NCBI GenBank assembly: GCA_964560875.1
Contig: CAZLMW010000174.1
Span: forward strand, 1 to 13,003
Source of the DNA: CAZLMW01 sp964560875
GTDB taxonomy: Bacteria; Myxococcota_A; UBA9042
Direction: 5' to 3'
Length of the DNA: 13,003 nt
Shown here in pieces: positions 7,426 to 13,003 of this stretch. Position 1 is the stretch's first letter, and each line of letters starts with the position of its first letter. The notes under the pieces were generated by a model. The model did not search any database. It was given only the letters and a program-made list of their open reading frames with translations, and had not been told where the DNA came from. The position numbers and the translations under genes were made by a program.

Positions 7426-9524
7426 AGCAGAGCGAACCCATGCAATCGCCCCATCCTGCGCGCTCGGTATTCGTCCCTGTCGCGGTCTGTCTGATGACGT
7501 TCGCCGCCGCCGAAACAGCCCATGCGGATTCGTGCGTGGCCCGGCATTTCGAGGTTGCCGACTGCAACGGCAAGCAGCGCCAGGTCGCGGTGTTCAAGGC
7601 CGACGGAACCGGCACGTTTTCGTTCCCGGACTGTTCGCGACGCTGCGAGCCCACCGTGACGTCGTTTACCTGGATCGCCATCGGCGGCAAGTTGCACGTC
7701 GAATACCTCGAAACGAAGCGCTGCGGCACGCTGACCCCTGCCAAAGTCAATGTGAAGCTGCCCTACACGTGCGACGCGACCAAGCTGGTGTTCAACGACG
7801 TCACCTGGCTCGCCTCCACTCCGATGCCGGCACCCAAGGCGCCCGCCCCATCACCGCCACCGACGACACCCCCACCAGCTTCGCCGGCGCCGCCCTCTGC
7901 GAAACCGCAAATTCCTCCCGCCGCCGCGGCGCCACCTGCTGCTCGCCCCCGACCGCCTGCTGCCGTTCCGCCGGCCCGTCCCAAGGCGCGACCGGCCCCG
8001 AGCCCCCGACCCGCACCGGCGCCCAAGAGCAACGATCCACTTCTCGCAGAGAAATCCCGCCTGCCGCCCTTGGCATCGATGCGGGATCCAAGCCGCGCCG
8101 CGCGTCGCAAGCTCTTGGCCAAGCAAGCAGCGACCGCGCGGGCCGCTCGCCCTGTGACTGCTCCGGCCGCCACTGCACCAAGGCCTGCACCCGGCGGGTC
8201 GGCGGCGCGCTACAGCGGGAAGGTCGGTCTCGTCGTCGTCGCCCCCAAACGCGACCGCGCACAGATTGTCGCCGCGGCTCGGAACGCTGTGGCTGCGGCC
8301 GGGGGGACACCAACAGCGCAATCGCGGGTCGATGCTGCGTTGGACCATCTCGCAGCCGGCTGGCGAACGGCGCGCTTTGGAAGCGTCGACGCGATCCGCG
8401 GCGTTCTCGGCTTGGACCTGCTTGTCATCATTTCGTCCAAGGCGACGTCTCCCACGGGCCCGCTATCGGCCATGGTCTACACGTCACCCCGCTCGGGCGC
8501 CCCGCAGTTCGCGTCGTGGTCGCGCGCTGGTCTCAAGGCTGCGGTCGAAGCCGCCGTCGGAGCGGTCCTGCCCCGGTCGTCTGCAACCGGCCCAGTCGTG
8601 TCTGCACCGCGCAGGCGCACCCTCGCCGTCAAGCGCGGCGGCCAACCGGTGCGTGCGACCTTGACCACCCGCCGCCGAACGCTCGCGGCACGTCCATCAA
8701 CTGCTGCCGGTGCCACAGCCGCGCCGACCCGCCGCAGTCTTCCATCCCGTCGCTCGCTGGCAGCACGCCCCGGCCGATCCCGCGGCGCCGCCCACGAAGC
8801 GACCAATCGCGTCGGCCGAACATCGGGCAAGCGCGGCGGCAAAGGGGTCGGCTTTTCGACCGGGGTTCGGCTCAAGAGCGATGTGATTCGGCGCGCATGG
8901 GTACAACGCGGCGGGCTCATCGGCAGCACGCACGTGGGCGCGTCGTATGTCGGCATCTTTCCCGAAGCTGAAGGCGCCAACTCACTCAACGGATTCGGCT
9001 TCACGCTTGGCCAGTCGTTCCTGATCCTGAGTCCGCCGGTGTACGGCAAGAAAAGCAGCTTCTTCGCCGTCAAGTTCGGCGCCGGTCTCGACTTCCAGGC
9101 CATGTTCACGGGTAGCGGTGGTGGCGGCGACGCGCCCAGCGAGCTCACATCGCTGTCGCCCAGCTACAGCGGCGGCTCTGGTGGCGGCGCAGGCGGTAGT
9201 GACGATCCCATGACGTCGCTCACGGTTCCGTTCGAGTTCGGCCTCATGCTCGGCGGTGGCTCGTTTGTCGTCGACAACCGATGGCGCGGCGTGGTCCTGG
9301 GCCTGTACTACCGGCCGTCGCTCACGATCCCCACCGACGACAACCAGGAAGCGTCGTTCAACGAGAAGGGATTCAGCTTCACGCTCGACTTCTCCACGCT
9401 CGAAGCGGCGGTGGGAAAGCTCGCGAAGAAAGCCCAGTTACGGATCTTCGGGTTCTTCCTGCCGCCCATCGACGACTTCAACGCGTGGGTCGTCTCGCTC
9501 GGATTCGGGGCGACCTGGTATTGA
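7422..9524 (+). CDS. Multidomain outer-membrane barrel-like protein with LpoB-fold-like central domain
   Basis: 700 residues from GTG 7422 (GTGA overlap with the upstream stop); ATG 7440 in the same frame is equally possible. Signal peptide to about 35 (AHA before the site). A small N-terminal domain (38-130) has six cysteines (38, 48, 71, 75, 101, 117), probably three disulfides. A Pro/Ala-rich linker (132-205) and a basic Ala-rich stretch (220-260) lead to an alpha/beta domain (about 264-384), with strand KVGLVVVAP (267-275), helices, then LGLDLLVIISS (329-339). An Arg-rich linker (396-475) is followed by a beta-rich C-terminal domain (about 476-700) with a Gly/Ser loop (564-594). It ends FGATWY, an aromatic C-terminus typical of outer-membrane barrels. 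I do not recognise the full protein. Outer-membrane location is well supported by pattern; function is unknown. A role bridging peptidoglycan and outer membrane is inferred. Confidence 0.75.
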   Translation: MKQSEPMQSPHPARSVFVPVAVCLMTFAAAETAHADSCVARHFEVADCNGKQRQVAVFKADGTGTFSFPDCSRRCEPTVTSFTWIAIGGKLHVEYLETKRCGTLTPAKVNVKLPYTCDATKLVFNDVTWLASTPMPAPKAPAPSPPPTTPPPASPAPPSAKPQIPPAAAAPPAARPRPPAAVPPARPKARPAPSPRPAPAPKSNDPLLAEKSRLPPLASMRDPSRAARRKLLAKQAATARAARPVTAPAATAPRPAPGGSAARYSGKVGLVVVAPKRDRAQIVAAARNAVAAAGGTPTAQSRVDAALDHLAAGWRTARFGSVDAIRGVLGLDLLVIISSKATSPTGPLSAMVYTSPRSGAPQFASWSRAGLKAAVEAAVGAVLPRSSATGPVVSAPRRRTLAVKRGGQPVRATLTTRRRTLAARPSTAAGATAAPTRRSLPSRRSLAARPGRSRGAAHEATNRVGRTSGKRGGKGVGFSTGVRLKSDVIRRAWVQRGGLIGSTHVGASYVGIFPEAEGANSLNGFGFTLGQSFLILSPPVYGKKSSFFAVKFGAGLDFQAMFTGSGGGGDAPSELTSLSPSYSGGSGGGAGGSDDPMTSLTVPFEFGLMLGGGSFVVDNRWRGVVLGLYYRPSLTIPTDDNQEASFNEKGFSFTLDFSTLEAAVGKLAKKAQLRIFGFFLPPIDDFNAWVVSLGFGATWY

Positions 9525-9542
9525 CCTTCTGAGAGGCCACAA

Positions 9543-10649
9543 ATGCAGAAAATCGACACAGATACCGGGATTGGCCTGTTGCGTTGGGCGACGCCCCTGT
9601 TTTTGGTGGCTGGGTTGGTCCTTTTCGCTGCGCCGACGCCGGTCGAGGCGGCGTGTGGCTACGGCAAGAAGTCGTGCGGCAACTCCAATTGCTGCATCAC
9701 ATCGAGCCGCGTTTGCTGCGGCTACAGCTCGTACACGAAGCAGTGCACCAGTTGCCCGGCCAAGCACTACTGCAAGAAGAGCGGGTCGTCGTGGAAATGC
9801 GAGATCACGTCGTCGTACTGTTCGAGCCAAGGCAAGAAGAAGTGCGGCCCCAAGTGCATCCCCACCAGCTATTCGTGTTGCAGCTACACGACAGGCTACA
9901 GCTGCTCGTCATCCCAGAAGTGCTCCGGTTCGAGCAAGTGCGTGTCCAAGACGTCGAGCTCTTCGGGCGGGTCCTCGGGTTGCTCTTCGTCGTACAAGAA
10001 ATGCGGCCCCAAGTGCGTTCCGTCGACGTACAGCTGCTGTAGCTACACCACCGGAAAGGCCTGCCCGAGCTCGCAGTACTGCGCCTCGACAACGTCATGC
10101 AAGACCAAGTCGTCCAGCAGCTCCTCGTCCGGCTGCGGCTATGGGAAGAAGGCTTGCGGCAAGTCGACCTGCTGCATTCCGTCGTCGGCCGATTGTTGTG
10201 GGCTAAAGGGCAGCAGCTGCAGTTACTGCAAGTCCGGGACGTACTGCGCCACCGGTGGCGGTTGTAAGTCCAAGTCGTCCAGCAGCTCGTCGTCCAGCAG
10301 CTCGTCGTCCAGCAGCGGCATCTCGAGCTCGAGCGGCAGCCACATCTGCAAGTACGCGTCGAGCAGCTACGATTGCTCCGTCAAGTTCTGCTACAAGCAG
10401 ACCAACGGCGTATGTCACAGCGCGTATTACTCCTATCTCGGCGATAAGTACTCCTGCAGCTCCTGCACAGGAGCCGGCTTGGAGGATTGCGCCAATCGCG
10501 TGCACGAGGAATGTACGAGCAGCGGTTGCAGCACCAGTCGCCAGGTTCCGCTTCGCCCGATCGGCCCGTGGTGGGGATGGTTGTTCGCGATCGGGGCGCT
10601 GCTAGCCGTTCGGTCGGCGCACGCGTTCTTGGTGACCCGGGACGACTGA
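9543..10649 (+). CDS. Cys-rich secreted protein with A-B-B-A disulfide modules, Ser linkers and C-terminal membrane anchor
   Basis: 368 residues with 45 cysteines. Signal peptide to about 36. Two module types are arranged A-B-B-A. A1 (38-86) and A2 (198-241) start CGYGKK and share ten cysteines at matching spacing (7, 5, 1, 7, 1, 9 or 7, 3, 6, 9 or 6). B1 (93-133) and B2 (147-186) contain CGPKC and SCCSYTTG and share eight cysteines (8 or 7, 4, 7, 1, 8, 6, 6). Poly-Ser linkers separate later modules (about 189-196 and 243-264). A ninth-Cys C-terminal module (269-329) is different. One hydrophobic segment (about 342-356) precedes a short charged end, suggesting anchoring; it is not a standard MYXO-CTERM. 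Modules recall small disulfide-rich knots (granulin-like CC pairs) without a firm match. Start has GAGAGG 6 nt upstream, 18 nt after the previous gene. Likely an extracellular structural or binding protein. Confidence 0.85.
   Translation: MQKIDTDTGIGLLRWATPLFLVAGLVLFAAPTPVEAACGYGKKSCGNSNCCITSSRVCCGYSSYTKQCTSCPAKHYCKKSGSSWKCEITSSYCSSQGKKKCGPKCIPTSYSCCSYTTGYSCSSSQKCSGSSKCVSKTSSSSGGSSGCSSSYKKCGPKCVPSTYSCCSYTTGKACPSSQYCASTTSCKTKSSSSSSSGCGYGKKACGKSTCCIPSSADCCGLKGSSCSYCKSGTYCATGGGCKSKSSSSSSSSSSSSSSGISSSSGSHICKYASSSYDCSVKFCYKQTNGVCHSAYYSYLGDKYSCSSCTGAGLEDCANRVHEECTSSGCSTSRQVPLRPIGPWWGWLFAIGALLAVRSAHAFLVTRDD
10275..10316 (+). repeat. 15-bp tandem repeat encoding a poly-Ser linker
   Basis: TCGTCCAGCAGCTCG repeats perfectly at 10275-10289 and 10290-10304, with a 12-bp partial third copy to 10316. 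A related copy lies near 10109-10130 in the earlier Ser linker. The unit alternates TCN and AGC serine codons, so slippage changes linker length by five serines without a frameshift. Confidence 0.9.
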
Positions 10650-10697
10650 CCCGCCCCTCGCGACTGCCATCGGTAACCGCCGCCAAAAAGGGCCCAA

Positions 10698-10731
10698 CCC
10701 GCCCCGAACGATGTGACTCGTTCGAGACGGG
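10698..10731 (-). terminator. Probable terminator between convergent genes
   Basis: CGAACGA (10705-10711) and TCGTTCG (10718-10724) form a perfect 7-bp stem with a 6-nt loop, extended beyond a 3x3 internal loop by CCCG/CGGG (10698-10701 with 10728-10731). On the minus strand, TTTTT follows at 10684-10688, about 10 nt beyond the stem. The distance to the T-run is longer than ideal and no T-run follows on the plus strand, so it fits best as terminator for the YD-repeat gene; the hairpin could still slow plus-strand transcription. Confidence 0.45.
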
Positions 10732-10765
10732 CTGTGCTCAAGAAGGGCTCTGCTGAGCCGGACCG

Positions 10766-12745
10766 CTACTTGCAGGTGTAATCCCGCAGCTCCCGCCAGG
10801 TCGCTTCCTGGGACGGGTCCTGGCCGCGGATCATCTTGGTGCGCTGGCCGGCTTTGTTGTAGCTCGTCTTCTGGAACCACCGCGCCACGCCCTTGCTGTG
10901 CCGCGACCAGCTGGTCTTCATCGTCTCGCGCCCGTCGCTGTCGAACGCCCATGTCTGAACCTGCGACTCCGGCTGATCACCGAGCGCGATGCTCCGGCCG
11001 ACCACGCGGTCCTTGTCGTCCCACACCCAGCGCATCATCTGTGCCTTGTGACCGGCGACAGCGTTTTCGACACGAGCGGACAGGGTGCGGCCGCGCTCGT
11101 CCCAGGTCCTGACCAGGCGCATCATGAGCTGAGGTGCGGGAATCGTGGTCGGTTTCGCGCCGGGGTGCAGGTACTTGTAGTGCTGGTGCAAGCCGCGGTG
11201 TTCGCGCACGAGCGGCATCCCATTGGCGTCGCGCTGCCAGCTGTCGACCTCGACCGCGTGGCCGGTGATGACGAGCTCGCGGCGGATGAGGCGACCCGCG
11301 GCGTCGCGTTGAAACTGCAGCGTGCGCTGGGGAACGCCGTCTTTGAGCACCACATCTTTGGCGAGGCCGGCGGCGTTGAACGAGCGGACACGCAGCCAGA
11401 CATGGGGCTTTGCGGCCGTCTTGGAGTCGGTGATGGGCGTGACATGCAGCGCCTCTTTGACCATGCGACCTTCATCGTCGTACGCGATGGTGAAGCGCGC
11501 CGCGGTGAACTTGCCGATGAGCGCGAGCGCGTCCCAGCTACCGCCGCCGCCGATGTGCGACGCATGGCGCGGGCCGCCGCCGTAGTAGCCGTAGTAACCG
11601 TAGTAGCCGTAGCCGTAGCCGTACGCGTAGTAGCCGGCGTACTTGTGGCCGATGAGCTGCTTGTCTTCGGCGTCGCTCAGCGCGTAGTCGGCGCCCGGGT
11701 AGCCATGCCCAACCGCGACGGGGAGCGTCCGGCAGCCTTCTTCGACCCGCATCATGGCGTCCTGCCAGGGCTGGGCGCCGTGGGCACTGCCGCCGTAGTA
11801 GCCGCATCCGTAGCAGCCGCTGGGGTTGGTTCCGGTCGGCGCGTCATAGGTGTCGAGCCGGCCGCCCTGCTGGGCGCCATTTGCCCTGCTGACCGTGACG
11901 TCGCGCGAACGAAGCGTGCCATCGGGCGCCCAGGACCACCGCGCGACCATCGACGGCTTGCCCTTGATGGTGCGTTTGACCTCGGTGGGGCGACCCGCAT
12001 CGTCGTATGTCCACGCGGCGGCTGCCTGCACGGCTGCGTCGGGGCTTCCGATCCGCCGTTCACTGAGCACGAGCTTGCCCGCCTTGTTCCACGTCCACGT
12101 GGTGCGCACGGCCGGGCCGTTTTGGTTTGTCGTCGTGCGCGACGCGAGACGGCCGTGGCTGAACGTCTGTTCGACGCGATGCGCGTACTTGATGGCACCG
12201 TCGTGCTTTTGGACGCTCTTGGTTCCGTACATCACGACGCGGCCAGCCTCGTCGAAGGCCTGCTGGACGATCCAGGTGCGGCTGCCGTAGTTGCTGTGTT
12301 GTTCGCGGCGAATGACCCGCCCGGCGCTGTCGGTCGTGTAGACGCGTTTGCCGTGCTTGTAGTGCACCGTCGTCAGGTTGCCCGACCGCGTGACGAGGAT
12401 CTTGGACTCGGGGACGCCGTCGGCGTTGCTGTCGACCAGGACCGAGTTGAGCTTGCACTCGCCGTCGATAACACCGGCTTCATCTTGCAGTTTCGGCGCG
12501 TTCCAGACGGCGGGTTGCGGCGCGCAGATCGGCAACTTGGCGGCGCGCGCCCCGTACTTGGCCACCTTGTCATCGCTGCCGGCCGGGTTGGCGGTCGCGG
12601 CCTTGTCGGTGGTAATCGCGGTGGTCGACGCGCCGTTGTAGGCGTGCGCGGCTGTGTTGGTCGACGCAACCTCCTCGAGGTCGGCCTGGCAGGCGCCGAG
12701 GAAGACGAAGAAGAGAAAAGCGGTTGGTAGAGCGAGGTGACGCAT
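10766..12745 (-). CDS. Lipoprotein with degenerate YD/RHS-type repeats and a Tyr/Gly-rich insert
   Basis: 659 residues from ATG 12745. The signal ends in FLGAC, lipidating Cys19 with Gln at +2. After a Ser/Thr/Ala-rich spacer, DSNADGVPES (105-114) resembles a calcium-binding DxDxDG-type loop. The rest is a string of beta units with a D-x-x-G-R-type turn: DSAGRV 139, DEAGRV 165, NKAGKL 220, DDAGRP 248, DDEGRM 423, DAAGRL 481, DERGRT 549, DSDGRE 602, NKAGQR 630, about 20 residues apart or multiples of that, as in YD/RHS repeats. No toxin tip or RHS core protease motif follows, so this is not a classical Rhs effector. Repeats are interrupted by a Cys/Tyr/Gly region (310-403), including an almost pure Tyr/Gly run (370-391). 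GGGAG lies 5 nt upstream of this start; the earlier in-frame ATG at 12769 would only add eight polar residues. Probably a surface binding or scaffold protein. Confidence 0.82.
   Translation of the reverse strand: MRHLALPTAFLFFVFLGACQADLEEVASTNTAAHAYNGASTTAITTDKAATANPAGSDDKVAKYGARAAKLPICAPQPAVWNAPKLQDEAGVIDGECKLNSVLVDSNADGVPESKILVTRSGNLTTVHYKHGKRVYTTDSAGRVIRREQHSNYGSRTWIVQQAFDEAGRVVMYGTKSVQKHDGAIKYAHRVEQTFSHGRLASRTTTNQNGPAVRTTWTWNKAGKLVLSERRIGSPDAAVQAAAAWTYDDAGRPTEVKRTIKGKPSMVARWSWAPDGTLRSRDVTVSRANGAQQGGRLDTYDAPTGTNPSGCYGCGYYGGSAHGAQPWQDAMMRVEEGCRTLPVAVGHGYPGADYALSDAEDKQLIGHKYAGYYAYGYGYGYYGYYGYYGGGPRHASHIGGGGSWDALALIGKFTAARFTIAYDDEGRMVKEALHVTPITDSKTAAKPHVWLRVRSFNAAGLAKDVVLKDGVPQRTLQFQRDAAGRLIRRELVITGHAVEVDSWQRDANGMPLVREHRGLHQHYKYLHPGAKPTTIPAPQLMMRLVRTWDERGRTLSARVENAVAGHKAQMMRWVWDDKDRVVGRSIALGDQPESQVQTWAFDSDGRETMKTSWSRHSKGVARWFQKTSYNKAGQRTKMIRGQDPSQEATWRELRDYTCK
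11578..11641 (-). repeat. Short degenerate tandem repeat encoding the Tyr/Gly run
   Basis: On the plus strand CGTAGTAGC (11581-11589), CGTAGTAAC (11590-11598) and CGTAGTAGC (11599-11607) are consecutive 9-bp units, followed by 6-bp CGTAGC units (11608-11619) and related variants. Read on the minus strand they encode GYY and GY units of the lipoprotein (about residues 368-390). All units are multiples of three, so the frame is preserved. Confidence 0.85.
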
Positions 12746-12750
12746 GGTGG

Positions 12751-12755
12751 CTCCC
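12751..12755 (-). promoter_or_regulatory. Ribosome binding site deciding the YD-repeat lipoprotein start
   Basis: GGGAG on the minus strand lies 5 nt before ATG 12745, and the resulting protein begins directly with a compact lipoprotein signal. This favours 12745 over the in-frame ATG 24 nt upstream. Confidence 0.65.
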
Positions 12756-12974
12756 GGTTGATGTCCCAAGAGCAGACTGGCGTTGTTCTATCGTGTTGTG
12801 AATCGGAATGATCAGGATTGGATTGTTCGGAAATGCATGACAATCGGTGTCGGGCTGGAGCGACGGCAGCTGCCGAGCAGTCCATCGAATAGCCGTCGTA
12901 TGTCCGCCTTGGCGTAGCTGCCGTCCCACGAGACTCGCTGCGAAGCCAAAAAAGAACCACAAAAACAGGCGGTT

Positions 12975-13003
12975 GGGGTAAACGGGGATGGGGGTCCAAG
13001 GGG
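12975..13003 (+). other. Four-tract G-quadruplex motif
   Basis: G runs of 4, 4, 5 and 4 at 12975-12978, 12984-12987, 12990-12994 and 13000-13003 are separated by loops of 5, 2 and 5 nt. This satisfies the usual pattern for an intramolecular quadruplex. It is about 230 bp upstream of the minus-strand lipoprotein start and on that gene's template strand. The window ends inside or at the edge of the motif. Confidence 0.7.

Larger units (their letters stand above)
12746..13003. other. Upstream region of the YD-repeat lipoprotein; no gene seen
   Basis: 258 bp without a credible coding region. The part nearest the gene (about 12770-12845) is clearly more AT-rich than its surroundings and probably holds the promoter, though I find no convincing -35/-10 pair. 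A perfect 12-bp palindrome, CGGCAGCTGCCG, lies at 12864-12875 without a following T-run. The right edge holds a G-quadruplex motif. Confidence 0.5.

Noticed and set aside
10275..10316. CRISPR-like repeat array
   Set aside because: Units are contiguous without spacers and encode serine in frame.
10566..10646. MYXO-CTERM sorting signal at the end of the Cys-rich protein
   Set aside because: A hydrophobic segment is present, but the usual Cys-containing motif directly before it and the Arg cluster after it are lacking.
10898..12730. 610-codon plus-strand open frame opposite the YD-repeat lipoprotein
   Set aside because: The minus strand has a lipobox, a ribosome site and repeats. The plus-strand product is Val/Ala/Arg-rich with no family features.
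12864..12875. 12-bp palindrome as a terminator
   Set aside because: There is no loop and no T-run on either side. It may be a binding site, but nothing else supports that.

Overview
The window is GC-rich and reads as chromosomal DNA from a Gram-negative, probably deltaproteobacterial/Myxococcota-like bacterium. This rests on content: eukaryote-like Ser/Thr kinases, a SUMF1-type domain beside a kinase, many lipoproteins, an outer-membrane barrel-like protein, and Cys/Ser-rich and YD-repeat surface proteins. Taxonomy is inference, because no rRNA or marker gene is present. I see no mobile element, CRISPR array, tRNA or rRNA.

Layout. (i) Positions 1-438, minus strand: the 5' part of a Spy/CpxP-like (LTxxQ) periplasmic protein that runs off the left edge. 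(ii) 439-803: divergent intergenic region with a perfect 18-bp tandem duplication and a 13-bp inverted repeat overlapping a weak promoter-like site. (iii) 804-10649, plus strand: seven tightly packed genes, probably one operon: LpoB-like lipoprotein, double-kinase-domain Ser/Thr kinase, TPR + SUMF1-like protein, COG3014-like lipoprotein, YcfL-like (DUF1425) lipoprotein, a large outer-membrane barrel-like protein, and a Cys-rich membrane-anchored protein. Gaps between them are +6, -1, -4, +27, -4 and +18 nt. (iv) 10650-10765: convergent intergenic region with a hairpin and a T-run for the opposing gene. (v) 10766-12745, minus strand: a lipoprotein with degenerate YD/RHS-type repeats and a Tyr/Gly-rich insert. 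(vi) 12746-13003: upstream region of that gene, ending in a four-tract G-quadruplex motif.

How the genes may work together. LpoB proteins activate bifunctional peptidoglycan synthases, and ycfL neighbours lpoB in E. coli. Here LpoB-, COG3014- and YcfL-like lipoproteins share a transcription unit with a membrane-spanning kinase carrying two kinase domains, a catalytic-cysteine-less SUMF1-like protein, and a barrel-like protein whose central domain may resemble the LpoB fold. The simplest reading is a phosphorylation-linked envelope system spanning inner membrane, periplasm and outer membrane. This combination is the most interesting feature of the window; the functional link is inference from gene order and protein families.
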